From Pseudodesulfovibrio senegalensis (GTDB lineage: Bacteria > Desulfobacterota > Desulfovibrionia > Desulfovibrionales > Desulfovibrionaceae), in NCBI RefSeq assembly GCF_008830225.1, contig NZ_WAIE01000006.1:1-64000 (forward strand): a DNA stretch of 64,000 nucleotides, read 5' to 3'. Position 1 is the stretch's first letter. Each line of letters opens with the position of its first letter. Below, one piece after another: positions 1 to 8,832 of the stretch. The position numbers and the translations under genes were made by a program. The notes below the pieces were generated by a model. The model made no database searches, was not told the DNA's origin, and was given only the letters and a program-made list of their open reading frames with translations.

Positions 1-20
1 GCTTGGTGCAATGTGTCGCT

Positions 21-515
21 GTCCGACTGCGCGTCAGCGCAACCCAAAGACCGAAAGGCTTGTCCATTTCGTTGTTGTGCTGATGCACAATAACACACCG
101 CAAAAGCATCTTTATTGAAGGTTTCGCCCTCTAGGGCGACCTTCTTTTTCTGCTGGCGCAGAGAAAAAGAAGGCAAAAAGCTGCGCTTGACCCTCAACAG
201 CCTGTAAAATTGAGCCATCCTCCGTTCGTTTAAGCGAGGTTCGGGGGAAAGCGACCAATTAACTGACGAAAAGAAGACGAGTCAGCAGAACGAGTAAACG
301 CGTTATGCTGTCGCACAGGGTAAGGGCACGTACTCGCAGCGACTGTATGACGGCCCGCAGGCGATTGCAGCGGGTTGCGGCGAGGGCTTTCAGTGGCGAC
401 GGGTAAAAAGAATTTTTTGCCTCCTTATTTATCCTTAAAAAAGAAAATCGCCCGAGGGGGCGAGACCCCTCAAGCAAAAAAGTTACGGCTTTGTCCGACT
501 GCGCGTCAGTGCAAC
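21..515 (+). repeat. pair of 23-bp direct repeats
   Basis: The sequence starting GTCCGACTGCGCGTCAG occurs at 21-43 and again at 493-515 with one mismatch (C to T near the end, then GCAAC). The two copies are 472 bp apart in gene-free DNA. Their function is unknown. Confidence 0.6.
140..173. terminator. hairpin, possible terminator of an off-window gene
   Basis: A perfect 12-bp stem (CCTTCTTTTTCT against AGAAAAAGAAGG) closes a 10-nt loop. The stem is A/U-rich, which is weak for a classical terminator. It could act in either direction. What it terminates is not visible. Confidence 0.35.
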
Positions 516-693
516 CGCCTCATAAACAAACTATGAAAAAACTTACCCTCTGCGCGTAAACGCAACGCACAAACTCCGCCGCAACCCCGCTATCGTGCCC
601 CTTCCGCGCCCCTTGCCCTTTGACAATCGCACCCGGATGGAATAACCAAATTCGTTTCCCACGGCGCAATCTTTATATGTACTGGATGAAATA

Positions 694-1935
694 ATGGCGA
701 AGATTCAAAAGATCAAAGGTTTTGCGGACATGTTCCCCAAGGATGCGGGAGTGTTCACCTTTCTGGAAAATACGGCCCGCGAGGTCTTCGGACGCTACGG
801 ATTCGGCGAATTGCGCCTGCCCGTGCTGGAAAAGACCGAACTCTTTGCCAAATCCATCGGCGAGGACACGGACGTGGTGGGCAAGGAAATGTACACCTTC
901 CCGGACCGCAAGGGCCGCTCCCTGACCATGCGCCCCGAGGCCACGGCAGGCATGGTACGCGCCTTCATCGAGTCCAAGGAACACCAGCCCGGCAGGATCA
1001 GCAAGTATTTCGCCACCGGCCCCATGTTCCGCTACGAGCGGCCGCAAAAGGGCCGTTTGCGCCAGTTCCACCAGCTGGACGTGGAAATTTTCGGTGCGCC
1101 CGAGGCTGCGGCGGACGCGGAACTCATCCTCATGCTCAAGACGTTTCTGAACGCCATCGGGCTTTCCAAGCTGAGCATCGAGCTGAATTCGCTGGGCTGC
1201 CACGAATGCCGCCCGGCCTACCGGCAGGCCCTCGTGGACTACTACCACTCCAAGAACAGGGAGGAATTCTGCGAAGACTGCCGTCGACGCATGGACACCA
1301 ATCCCATGCGCGTGCTGGACTGCAAGGTTCCGGCCTGCAAGGAGCTGGTCAAGGACGCCCCGAGCATCGGCGACCACCTGTGCGGGGAATGCCGGGAACA
1401 CTTTGCGGACGTGCGCGCCATTCTGGACGGAGCGGGCGTGGCCTATGAGCTGAACCCGCGCCTTGTCCGCGGATTGGACTATTACGTGCGCACCACCTTC
1501 GAGGTGGTCAGCAACGACATCGGCTCCCAGACCGCGGTTGCGGGCGGCGGCCGCTATGACGGGCTGGTGCGCAACCTCGGCGGACCGGACTGTCCGGGCA
1601 CGGGCTTTGCCTGCGGCATGGAGCGCCTTGCCCTGCTGCTGGGCGAGCTCGAACAGCAGGCCCCGGATTTCTACCTCGCGGTGGTGGACAAGAACGCGGC
1701 CAATCAGGCCATGCTCTTTGCCCAGCAACTGCGCGACAAAGGCCTGCGCGGCGAGGTCAGCTATGCGGGCGGTTCCATGAAGAGCCGCATGCGCGCGGCC
1801 AACAAGAGCAATGCCGCCACCTGCCTGATCATCGGACAGGACGAATTCGAAAACAGGGCGGTCACGGTCAAGGACATGGCCGGGGACGCCGAACAATACA
1901 CCACGAGCCAACAAGAATACATCAATAGCCTCTAG
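694..1935 (+). CDS. hisS: histidyl-tRNA synthetase
   Basis: A class II aminoacyl-tRNA synthetase that charges tRNA-His with histidine in the cytoplasm. The 413-residue length is normal for bacterial HisRS. Motif 2 is visible around residues 111-134 (MFRYERPQKGRLRQFHQLD), the histidine-binding stretch LVRGLDYYVRTTFEV lies near residues 258-272, and motif 3 (GFACGMERL) near 307. The last 90 residues are the anticodon-binding domain. The start ATG has only a weak upstream GGATGA, but it matches the usual N-terminus (KIQKIKGFADMFP). aspS follows on the same strand after about 90 bp, the common hisS-aspS arrangement. Confidence 0.97.
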   Translation: MAKIQKIKGFADMFPKDAGVFTFLENTAREVFGRYGFGELRLPVLEKTELFAKSIGEDTDVVGKEMYTFPDRKGRSLTMRPEATAGMVRAFIESKEHQPGRISKYFATGPMFRYERPQKGRLRQFHQLDVEIFGAPEAAADAELILMLKTFLNAIGLSKLSIELNSLGCHECRPAYRQALVDYYHSKNREEFCEDCRRRMDTNPMRVLDCKVPACKELVKDAPSIGDHLCGECREHFADVRAILDGAGVAYELNPRLVRGLDYYVRTTFEVVSNDIGSQTAVAGGGRYDGLVRNLGGPDCPGTGFACGMERLALLLGELEQQAPDFYLAVVDKNAANQAMLFAQQLRDKGLRGEVSYAGGSMKSRMRAANKSNAATCLIIGQDEFENRAVTVKDMAGDAEQYTTSQQEYINSL

Positions 1936-2025
1936 CAAGTGCACCGGCGTACCGGTCCGGCGACAATCAGAACGCCGCGCTTGCGACACGCATACCACGA
2001 ATCACGAGGCATAAAAGGAGTGACC

Positions 2026-3849
2026 ATGTCGGAACATCAGGATGAACGCGACTACGACGAATACCGAGTCATTGAAGACCTTGGCGGCTGGCAGCGCAGC
2101 CACCACAACAATGAGCTCACGGCGGCCAATATCGGCGAGTCGGTCACCCTCATGGGCTGGGTGCAGTTCCGGCGTGACCACGGCGGCCTGATCTTCATCG
2201 ACCTGCGCGACCGCGAGGGCCTGACCCAGGTGGTCTTCAGCCCGGAACAGGACGGCGATGCGCATGAACGCGCGCACGCCCTGCGCACGGAATACGTGCT
2301 GGCCATCAAGGGCACGGTACGCCCCCGGCCCGAAGGCATGGCCAATGCCGGGCTGGTCACCGGCGAGATCGAGGTGGTGGTCGAGGAATACAAGCTGCTC
2401 AACACCTCGGACACCCCGCCGTTCACCATCGAGGACCGCGTGGAAGCCGGCGAAAACCTGCGCCTCAAGTACCGTTTTCTGGACCTGCGCCGCCCGAACC
2501 TTGCCAAGAATTTCAAGCTGCGCCACAAGGCCGCACAGGCCGTGCGCCGCTATCTGGACGACATCGGATTCCTTGAAGTGGAAACCCCGGTGCTGACCAA
2601 GTCCACCCCGGAAGGCGCGCGCGACTTTCTGGTGCCCAGCCGCGTGAACCAGGGCCAGTTCTACGCCCTGCCCCAGTCCCCGCAGCTGTTCAAGCAGATG
2701 CTCATGGTCTCGGGCATGGACCGCTACTACCAGATCGTGAAATGCTTCCGCGACGAGGACCTGCGCGCCGACCGCCAGCCCGAGTTCACCCAGATCGACA
2801 TCGAGATGAGCTTCGTGAACGAGCAGATGGTGCAGGACATGGCCGAAGGGCTGGTAACCAGCGTCTTCAAAAACACGCTGGGCAAGGAACTGCCCACCCC
2901 GTTCCCGCGCATGACCTATGCGGACGCCATGCGGGACTACGGCGTGGACAAGCCGGACGTGCGTTTCGACCTCAAGCTGCAGGAAGTGACCGACATCTTC
3001 ACGGGCGGCGGATTCAAGGTCTTTGCCAGCGCCGAGCTGGTCAAGGTCATGCGCGTGCCCGGCGGTGCAGAGCTTTCCCGCAAGGAAATCGACGAATACA
3101 CCAAGTTCGTTGAAATCTACGGTTCCAAGGGGCTGGCGTGGATCAAGGTCAAGGAGGACGGCGAATGGCAGTCCCCCATCGTCAAGTTCTTCTCGGACGA
3201 CGAGCGCGCCGCACTGGCCGAACGCACCGGAGCACAGCCCGGCGACATCCTCTTTTTCCAGGCCGGGCAGGCGGACATCGCCAACGCCGCGCTGGGCAAC
3301 CTGCGCTGCAAGCTGGGCGAACGCCTCGGCCTCATCGACGAATCCGCGTTCGCGCCTCTGTGGATCACGGACTTCCCGCTACTGGAATGGGACGCCGACG
3401 AAAAACGCCATGTGGCGCGGCACCATCCCTTTACCTCGGCACGGCCCGAGCAGATGGACGTGCTGGAATCCGAACCGGGCAACGCCATTGCCCGCGCCTA
3501 CGACCTCGTGCTCAACGGCTTTGAGGTGGGCGGCGGCTCCATCCGCATCCACACGCCCGAACAGCAGGAAATCATGTTCAAGGCCCTGGGCATCGGCGAA
3601 GAGGAAGCCCGCGAAAAATTCGGGTTCCTCATGGACGCCCTGCGCTTCGGCGCGCCGCCGCACGGGGGTATTGCCTTTGGTCTGGACAGGCTTATCATGA
3701 TATTGTGCGGCGCCAAGTCCATCCGCGAGGTCATCGCCTTCCCCAAGACCCAGAAGGCGACCTGCCTCATGACCGAAGCGCCCGGCGAAGTGGCCAGCAA
3801 GCAGTTGCGCGAGCTGGGCATCCGCCTGAGAGAAAAAGTACAGGAATAA
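2026..3849 (+). CDS. aspS: aspartyl-tRNA synthetase
   Basis: A class II synthetase that charges tRNA-Asp. The product has 607 residues: an N-terminal OB-fold anticodon-binding domain (about 30-140), the catalytic core with motif 2 ([19 protein letters not shown]), the bacterial GAD insertion, and motif 3 near the C-terminus (GIAFGLDRL). An in-frame ATG lies upstream at 1939, but the ATG at 2026 is preceded by AAAAGGAG at ideal distance, so I chose it. Residues 1-25 form a short acidic extension before the usual start. From this alone it cannot be said whether the enzyme is discriminating or also charges tRNA-Asn. Confidence 0.96.
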   Translation: MSEHQDERDYDEYRVIEDLGGWQRSHHNNELTAANIGESVTLMGWVQFRRDHGGLIFIDLRDREGLTQVVFSPEQDGDAHERAHALRTEYVLAIKGTVRPRPEGMANAGLVTGEIEVVVEEYKLLNTSDTPPFTIEDRVEAGENLRLKYRFLDLRRPNLAKNFKLRHKAAQAVRRYLDDIGFLEVETPVLTKSTPEGARDFLVPSRVNQGQFYALPQSPQLFKQMLMVSGMDRYYQIVKCFRDEDLRADRQPEFTQIDIEMSFVNEQMVQDMAEGLVTSVFKNTLGKELPTPFPRMTYADAMRDYGVDKPDVRFDLKLQEVTDIFTGGGFKVFASAELVKVMRVPGGAELSRKEIDEYTKFVEIYGSKGLAWIKVKEDGEWQSPIVKFFSDDERAALAERTGAQPGDILFFQAGQADIANAALGNLRCKLGERLGLIDESAFAPLWITDFPLLEWDADEKRHVARHHPFTSARPEQMDVLESEPGNAIARAYDLVLNGFEVGGGSIRIHTPEQQEIMFKALGIGEEEAREKFGFLMDALRFGAPPHGGIAFGLDRLIMILCGAKSIREVIAFPKTQKATCLMTEAPGEVASKQLRELGIRLREKVQE

Positions 3850-3856
3850 TCATACA

Positions 3857-3889
3857 CCGGGGAAACGGTTTGCAAAACGTTTTCCCCGG
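3857..3889 (+). terminator. hairpin after aspS
   Basis: An 11-bp stem (CCGGGGAAACG against CGTTTTCCCCGG, one bulged T) lies 8 nt after the aspS stop. No U-run follows, so it could be an attenuator or an RNA-stabilising hairpin before def rather than a full terminator. Confidence 0.45.
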
Positions 3890-3941
3890 AACCCGATTTC
3901 AAGCGGCCTGCGCCTGAAGGCCGAGCCGGGAGGCATTCGAG

Positions 3942-4436
3942 ATGAAGCTGGATATATGCAGATGGCCGGAACCGGTGCTGGCCGCAAAAGCCAAGACCGT
4001 GAAGGAGATCACTCCCGAGATCGAGGAGCTGATCGAAAACATGATCGAGACCATGTACGAGGACGACGGCGTTGGACTGGCCGCCCCGCAGGTGGGTGAA
4101 AGCATTCGCCTGATCTGCGTGGACCAGAGCGGCCCCAAGGAACGCTCCGACCTCATGGTGCTCATCAACCCCGAGCTTTCCGAATGCGAAGGGTCCGTGG
4201 ATTCCGAAGAAGGCTGCCTGAGCTGCCCGGAATTCACGGGCAAGGTCAAGCGCTTCGAAAAGCTCAAGGTCAAGGCCATGGACCGAGAGGGCAAGGAAGT
4301 CTGCTTTGACGCCGAAGGCTATCTGGCCATCATCCTGCAACACGAAACCGACCACCTCAACGGCGTGACCGTCGTGGACCGCGCCAGCCGCCTGAAGCGG
4401 ACCATGTATCGCAAGAAAGCCGCGAGGTGGGCGTAA
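3942..4436 (+). CDS. def: peptide deformylase
   Basis: A metal-dependent deformylase that removes the N-formyl group from nascent proteins. All three family motifs are present in 164 residues: GVGLAAPQVG (43-52), EGCLS with the metal-ligand Cys92 (90-94) and HETDH (134-138). GGGAGG lies 8 nt before the ATG. The stop codon overlaps the fmt start (TAATG), which implies translational coupling. def and fmt act on the same formyl-methionine cycle and are commonly paired. Confidence 0.96.
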   Translation: MKLDICRWPEPVLAAKAKTVKEITPEIEELIENMIETMYEDDGVGLAAPQVGESIRLICVDQSGPKERSDLMVLINPELSECEGSVDSEEGCLSCPEFTGKVKRFEKLKVKAMDREGKEVCFDAEGYLAIILQHETDHLNGVTVVDRASRLKRTMYRKKAARWA

Positions 4437-5410
4437 TGGCCGCACAGGACGCAACTCTCGGCGCGCCGTTGCGCGTGGTGTTCATGGGCACCCCGGACTT
4501 TGCTGCCCAGAGCCTTGCCGCGCTCATCGGCTCGGACGAATGCGAGGTCATCGGGGTCTACACCCAGCCGGACAGGCCCTGCGGACGCGGCCGCCAGTGC
4601 AAGCCGTCCCCGGTCAAGAAGCTGGCCCTTGAGCAGGGACTGGACGTGTACCAGCCCGAGAATTTCAAGAGCGACGAGGCCGTTGCCGAATTGGCGGCGC
4701 TCTCGCCGGACGTGCTCGTGGTGGCGGCCTACGGCCTGATCCTGCCGCAGTCCGTGCTGGACATCCCCAAACACATGCCCCTGAACGTGCACGCCTCGCT
4801 GTTGCCCAAGTACCGCGGGGCCGCGCCCATCCAGCGCAGCATTGAAAACGGCGACGTGGTCACCGGCATCAGCATCATGAAGATGGAGGCCGGGCTGGAC
4901 ACCGGGCCGGTCATGGTGGCCCGCGCACTGCGCATCGGCCACGACGACCACGCCGGACAGATTCACGACGAGCTGGCCTCGCTGGGCGGCGTGTGCATCG
5001 TGGAAGCGCTCGCCCGCCTGCGGCGCAACGACTACGAGCTCAAAAAGCAGGACGACACGTTGTCCACCTATGCGGCCAAGCTGACCAAGCAGGAAGGGCT
5101 CATCAACTGGGACCGTCCGGCTCAGGACATCCACAACCAGATCAGGGCCATGTATCCGTGGCCCGGCGCGTTCTTCGATTGGGAGCGGCCCGAGGGCAAG
5201 CCCCTGCGCCTGAACGTCACGCCCGGCCGTATCAGCGATCAGGATTCCGGAGCCATCGCCCCCGGAACCGTGATCGGCCGCATGGACGACATGCTGGCCA
5301 TCACCACCGCGGACAAAATCTACCTGACCCCGGAAGTCAAACCGCAGGGCAAAAAGGCCATGAGCGCCGAAGCCTTTGCCTGCGGCTACATGAAGGACTG
5401 CCCGGCCTAG
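4436..5410 (+). CDS. fmt: methionyl-tRNA formyltransferase
   Basis: Transfers a formyl group from 10-formyl-tetrahydrofolate to initiator Met-tRNA. The 324-residue protein has the formyltransferase core with NVHASLLPKYRGAAPIQ (117-133) and the catalytic Asp in GLDTGP (about 155), followed by a C-terminal OB-like tRNA-binding domain. I chose the ATG that overlaps the def stop codon, with GAGGTGG just upstream. A GTG 9 nt earlier is a less likely start. The gene ends 20 bp before a strong palindromic element. Confidence 0.95.
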   Translation: MAAQDATLGAPLRVVFMGTPDFAAQSLAALIGSDECEVIGVYTQPDRPCGRGRQCKPSPVKKLALEQGLDVYQPENFKSDEAVAELAALSPDVLVVAAYGLILPQSVLDIPKHMPLNVHASLLPKYRGAAPIQRSIENGDVVTGISIMKMEAGLDTGPVMVARALRIGHDDHAGQIHDELASLGGVCIVEALARLRRNDYELKKQDDTLSTYAAKLTKQEGLINWDRPAQDIHNQIRAMYPWPGAFFDWERPEGKPLRLNVTPGRISDQDSGAIAPGTVIGRMDDMLAITTADKIYLTPEVKPQGKKAMSAEAFACGYMKDCPA

Positions 5411-5431
5411 GCATTTTTCGGGAAAGAAGTT

Positions 5432-5534
5432 GGGGAGGGGGGCTTTTCAAAGCCCCCCTCCCCAACCCCCACCACGCAAACTTTTTGGCGAGCGGCCCGG
5501 TCGGCGATGCTGACCGGGCCGCTGGTCTTTGGTG
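5432..5534 (+). repeat. modular double-hairpin repeat, copy 1 (after fmt)
   Basis: Two hairpins separated by a short spacer. The first is a perfect 14-bp stem, 5432-5445 against 5450-5463 (GGGGAGGGGGGCTT arms, TTCA loop). The second is a perfect 12-bp stem, 5491-5502 against 5512-5523 (AGCGGCCCGGTC arms), followed by a short U-rich tail. Nearly the same module occurs inverted at 12126-12237, and its second half recurs at 36974-37035. It sits at an operon end, so termination or mRNA 3'-end protection is the simplest role. Confidence 0.8.
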
Positions 5535-5579
5535 CGGGTTATAAAAACAGAAATAATTCTGCCTTTTGTTTCACTCCCC

Positions 5580-5693
5580 GTTTCGCATTCGCAGAATGCG
5601 AAACACCCCCAGAGATGCAAGGGACGTGTCCCTTGCCCACCGGAGGCGAAATCCTGTCGTTGAAAACCGCCGAAGGCGGCATCAATCATCTCT
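5580..5693. repeat. hairpin plus dispersed repeat containing a CAAGGGAC/GTCCCTTG palindrome
   Basis: A perfect 11-bp hairpin (5580-5604, GTTTCGCATTC arms) is followed at 5617-5693 by a repeat that starts with the palindrome GCAAGGGACGTGTCCCTTGC. It continues with CCACCGGAGGCGAAATCCTG and a CGCCGAAGGCGGCATCAA hairpin. A close relative lies at 37221-37297, and shorter relatives at 11975-12010 and 50349-50377. Confidence 0.7.
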
Positions 5694-5703
5694 TCCCGCA
5701 TAC

Positions 5704-5736
5704 AAAAAAAAAGGGGACGGCCCGATACCGTCCCCT
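5704..5736 (-). terminator. terminator of the small secreted Cys protein gene
   Basis: On the minus strand a 9-bp GC-rich stem (AGGGGACGG arms, 5712-5736) is followed by eight or more U residues. It lies about 50 nt after the stop of the gene at 5788-6018, a textbook rho-independent terminator. Confidence 0.8.
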
Positions 5737-5787
5737 GAAGCTACAGCCTTCCAACCGGTCCGGGCCGAAGCCCGTTGGTTCAGTGTG

Positions 5788-6018
5788 CTATTTCTTTTCT
5801 TCACCTTCCTTGCTGTCGGCAGCGGCCTTGTCCTGAGCCTGCATCTGTTCGACGCATGCCTTCACGCACTCGGCATCGCCGGAGCACTGGGCTTCACAAG
5901 CGGCCGTGATTTCTTCCTGCTTGGCCTGCTGGTCGTCAGCGTTGGCGAGCGGTGCCATGATGGCGGTTGCCAGAAGAAGGGCCATGCAGAACATACCAAT
6001 GGTCTTGAACGTTTTCAT
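5788..6018 (-). CDS. small exported protein with twin CX3C motif
   Basis: I do not recognise a family. The 76-residue product has a clear signal peptide (hydrophobic core about 6-25, likely cleavage after ANA at 27). The mature region of about 49 residues carries four cysteines in the pattern CX3C-X5-CX3C (Cys41, 45, 51, 55) and a highly charged Lys/Glu tail. A helical hairpin held by two disulfides, or a metal site, is plausible. ACGAGGTAAC precedes the ATG, and a strong terminator follows. It appears to be monocistronic. Codon use and a signal peptide support a real gene. Confidence 0.75.
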   Translation of the reverse strand: MKTFKTIGMFCMALLLATAIMAPLANADDQQAKQEEITAACEAQCSGDAECVKACVEQMQAQDKAAADSKEGEEKK

Positions 6019-6458
6019 TTTGTTACCTCGTGCAGTTTTTCAGGTTCATGTTTCGGCCATACGGCCGGTCCTTGAGGACACACGGCTTTGGCTGGCGGAC
6101 GGGCCTTCGCCCGGTGGGGACGGCGAACAGGCCCTCTCCTCGTCCACAGCAAAGCCGGACGATGGCCCCCACAAAGCAACAACCGTGACACAATTTGATT
6201 ATTCAAGTATTTTAAATGAATACGTCTTAACAGTTGCGTGCAGGACCTATAAACACCTGAATGCATGTGAAAAACAATGCACAGAAAAACAGCATAAAAC
6301 TGCACTCTTCTGCACACCCCCCCGAATCATCGCATGACTGCGGGTCGCTGCGGCGAGCCTCCAGCGAGGAGGCGACGGCGAAAGCTTTGCTCTTTCCGTT
6401 GCGCCAAGAGCCGTGGTTGGCTAGACTCGGACCAGAAAGGACAAAGGATCGAAAATCA
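6019..6458. other. divergent intergenic region
   Basis: 440 bp between the minus-strand secreted-protein gene and the plus-strand methyltransferase. It holds an AT-rich core at about 6188-6230, likely carrying promoters for one or both genes, and small hairpins (for example the CGGCCATACGGCCG area near 6057). No gene is supported. A reading frame continuous with the methyltransferase extends to 6261 but lacks a good start signal. Confidence 0.5.
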
Positions 6459-7175
6459 ATGGCCTGGGACGCGGAACGATACGAATCGTGGTTCGACACG
6501 GATGAAGGCAGGTTTGCGCTGGAACGCGAAGCGCATCTGTTGCAGTCTCTTGCGGCCGGTTGGCCCAGCCGCTGCTCCACGCTGCTGGAAATCGGCTGCG
6601 GCACCGGACTGTTTCTGGAAATGCTGTGGCAGATGGGCTTTGACGTCACGGGCGTGGACAAAAGCCCGAGCATGATCGACGCGGCCAGAAAACGGTTCGG
6701 CAGCCGGGCGACCCTGCATCAGGCGGACGGCACGCTACTGCCCTTTGACGACGACAGCTTCGACTACGTGTTCCTGTGGAGCGTTCTGGAATTTTGCGAC
6801 GATGCGGATGCGATGCTGGCCGAGGCCTGCCGCGTGGCGGAAAAGGGTCTGCTGGTGGGGTTCCTGAACCGCCAGTCGCTCTACTATTGGCGCAACGTGC
6901 GCAACAGCGGCGGCACCATGAGCCGGGCCAACATGTTTTCATGGATGCGCCTGCGCCACAAGGTCTGGCGGGCCAGCGGGTTCCATCCGGTCATGGCGGG
7001 TTCCGTGTTGCCCGGGCCGTTGCCGACATGGAAAAACTCGTTTTTCTGGAAGCAGGTCAACTCCCGCTTCTATCCGCCGTGGCTGGGCGCGTTTTCTGCC
7101 ATGCGCGTGGACTTTCAGAGTGGCAAGCCGCTCACCCCCCTCTTTGCCTGGCGCACCGAACCGGAACTGGGCTGA
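6459..7175 (+). CDS. class I SAM-dependent methyltransferase
   Basis: A Methyltransf_11-type enzyme of 238 residues. Motif I is LEIGCGTG (43-50), the ribose-binding acidic residue is Asp67, and the post-III stretch LPFDDDSFDYV lies at 94-104. These are all hallmarks of a Rossmann methyltransferase of the UbiE/SAM type. The substrate cannot be inferred. I chose the ATG at 6459 because family similarity (WDAERYESWFDT) begins there and AAAGGA lies 10 nt upstream. The frame is open further upstream without family similarity. The next gene starts 87 bp on. Confidence 0.85.
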   Translation: MAWDAERYESWFDTDEGRFALEREAHLLQSLAAGWPSRCSTLLEIGCGTGLFLEMLWQMGFDVTGVDKSPSMIDAARKRFGSRATLHQADGTLLPFDDDSFDYVFLWSVLEFCDDADAMLAEACRVAEKGLLVGFLNRQSLYYWRNVRNSGGTMSRANMFSWMRLRHKVWRASGFHPVMAGSVLPGPLPTWKNSFFWKQVNSRFYPPWLGAFSAMRVDFQSGKPLTPLFAWRTEPELG

Positions 7176-7262
7176 TTCTAATGGCCGACAAACTTCTCGC
7201 CGGCTAGACTAACGACATACTTTCCCGTTCGGGACACCAACAGCCAGCAGGAGGTTTCATCC

Positions 7263-7796
7263 ATGGCAAAACACATCGTTTCCTTCGTAGCTTTCACGAT
7301 TCTTGCGGGCATCGCCGTATTGCTTTCCCATGGCGCCGCAATGGCCCAGACAGACGGAGCCGGAACGCTCGACAACATCCAGCGCGCCATGGACATGTAC
7401 CATCAGGCCCAGCAGGACTATCAGGCCGTTCAAAACGGACAGATCCCGGAAGCCATCGCAGAAAAAATCCGAAGCAGAAACCAGCAGGTGACCATGGAGC
7501 AGGCCCGCACGGAAGCCCAAAGCTCGCTGCAGGACGCAAACCAGGACCTTGAAAACCAGCGGGTGCAGGCTCTCGCCCGGGAATCCGGAAAAAGCGAGGC
7601 CGAAGTGCAGGCCATGCGTCAATCAGGCATGGGCTGGGGCCGCATGGCCCGGGATTTGGGCGTTCACCCCTCGGCCCTCGGCATAGGCAACGCAAAGGCC
7701 GTAAAGACCAAAACCAAGGCCGCCCCAAAAAACAAGAAGGCCAAAGGCAATAATGGCGGCAGCAAGGGAAAGGGGAAAGGAAAGGGGAAAAAATAA
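7263..7796 (+). CDS. exported protein with Lys/Gly-rich tail, unknown function
   Basis: The 177-residue product begins with a signal peptide (hydrophobic 5-27, likely cut after AMA). The middle (about 35-115) is Gln/Ala/Glu-rich and predicted helical. At about 121-140 there is a compact motif, GMGWGRMARDLGVHPSALG. The last 35 residues are extremely basic (KNKKAKG, then repeated KGKGKGKK). AGGAGG precedes the ATG at good spacing. The WGxMARxLGVHPSxLG segment looks like a small helix-turn-helix-like module, but in an exported protein its role is unclear. The basic tail could bind polyanions such as lipopolysaccharide or nucleic acid. Confidence 0.7.
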   Translation: MAKHIVSFVAFTILAGIAVLLSHGAAMAQTDGAGTLDNIQRAMDMYHQAQQDYQAVQNGQIPEAIAEKIRSRNQQVTMEQARTEAQSSLQDANQDLENQRVQALARESGKSEAEVQAMRQSGMGWGRMARDLGVHPSALGIGNAKAVKTKTKAAPKNKKAKGNNGGSKGKGKGKGKK

Positions 7797-7962
7797 GGAT
7801 CTTCCGGGTCGAACGCTACCGATTTTGCGTATGCCGACAGCCGCAACCTGCCGCTTCAATGCTTTGCTGCGCCCTCACGGGCGTGGCGCGTGCAAGCGTT
7901 TGCAACCGAACAGCGCGCAAACCGTTTTTTTCGGCAATCCGGAATCTGGAGTGTTGTAATTC

Positions 7963-8709
7963 ATGAATAAACTATTGTGGATGATCCTCCTTTTGACGGT
8001 GTTCACTCCCCTCGACGCGCATGGCGATGACGCGTTCACCATCGCCATATCGTGTCCCTTCGAGTCGAAATGCTCGGCTCCGGAACTGGAGAACATGCTC
8101 ACCGAGGCCTACGCCCGTGCCGGTTACGCCGTGCGTTTCCAGTACATGCCCCGGCTCCGCGCACTGCATTCCGCGGACAACGGCAGTGCCAATGCCGTGG
8201 CCGTCTGTTCCCAAGAGGCTCTTTCGGACTTTCACAAGCTCAAAACCCTGCCGTCCCCCATACTCAAAGTGGCCGTGGCCGCGTTTTCCCTCAACCCGGC
8301 CGTTTCCATCACCCGCCGCCGGGATCTCGAAAAATACACGGTCGGCATCATCCGGGGTCAGTACCTGACCGCCCGGCTGACCGAAGAACTCATGGCAAAA
8401 CGGCATGTGACCAACACCATGAAAAACCTTGTCTCCATGCTGCAAGACGGTCGGGTGGACGCGATTCTTCTCAGCCGGACTACCGCGCGCATATTTCTGG
8501 CCGAATCGAACATCCACGACTACGCCGAGTCCGAACCTCTGGCGACGTCCTACCTGTACCACGCCATCAACATCTCTTCGTACAGCTCTGAACAGGCCGA
8601 AAGGGTCAACAAGGCTCTGGAAGACATGATCAAGGACGGAACCATGGCGCGTCTGTACGGCCGAAGGGCAGACATGACCCCGCCCTATCCTTTCCCGAAA
8701 AACCGGTAG
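7963..8709 (+). CDS. periplasmic solute-binding protein, family 3-like
   Basis: A 248-residue exported protein resembling ABC-type amino-acid-binding (SBP_bac_3) proteins: signal peptide 1-22, a first lobe (AFTIAISCPFESK... MLTEAYARAGYAVRFQYMPRLRAL), and a GIIRGQY segment where family members have their hinge. No permease or ATPase gene is nearby, so it is an orphan binding protein. It may be a sensor or an accessory subunit rather than a full transporter. Two cysteines near the mature N-terminus (SCPFESKC) may form a disulfide. The start codon has a weak ribosome-binding site. Confidence 0.75.
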   Translation: MNKLLWMILLLTVFTPLDAHGDDAFTIAISCPFESKCSAPELENMLTEAYARAGYAVRFQYMPRLRALHSADNGSANAVAVCSQEALSDFHKLKTLPSPILKVAVAAFSLNPAVSITRRRDLEKYTVGIIRGQYLTARLTEELMAKRHVTNTMKNLVSMLQDGRVDAILLSRTTARIFLAESNIHDYAESEPLATSYLYHAINISSYSSEQAERVNKALEDMIKDGTMARLYGRRADMTPPYPFPKNR

Positions 8710-8753
8710 CATAAGCCTCCGGCATCGGCAGGCACAGGTCGCCAACCGCACAC

Positions 8754-8789
8754 AAAAAAACCGCCGGGACTGCATTGCAATCCCGGCGG
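8754..8789. terminator. bidirectional terminator between convergent genes
   Basis: A 9-bp GC stem (CCGCCGGGA at 8761-8769 against TCCCGGCGG at 8781-8789) with seven A residues on the left gives a strong U-run for minus-strand transcripts. The plus-strand tail is only moderately U-rich. It separates the convergent binding-protein and PocR-protein genes. Confidence 0.85.
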
Positions 8790-8832
8790 TTTCATGAAAA
8801 ACGCCCAAGAATCCGAAACGGAGTCCGCCAAT

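Larger units (their letters stand above)
1..693. other. gene-free region upstream of hisS
   Basis: I see no credible protein or RNA gene here. The stretch is less GC-rich and less codon-structured than its surroundings. It holds two small hairpins (75-90, arms TTGTGC/GCACAA; and 140-173), a short direct repeat (21-43 and 493-515) and a run of oligo-A/T at 417-445. The left window edge cuts whatever lies upstream, so it may be the tail of a longer intergenic or remnant region. The hisS promoter should lie at its right end, but no clear -35/-10 pair was found. Confidence 0.5.

Noticed and set aside
259-477. 72-residue minus-strand frame in the left gene-free region
   Set aside because: No homology, hydrophobic or basic composition without a recognisable pattern, and no ribosome-binding site.
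673-1998. Long minus-strand open frame opposite hisS
   Set aside because: It mirrors a clear hisS reading frame, has no family similarity and arises from high-GC codon symmetry.
8754-8789. Possible riboswitch between the binding-protein and PocR genes
   Set aside because: The structure is a simple terminator hairpin between convergent genes, and no leader lies upstream of either gene there.
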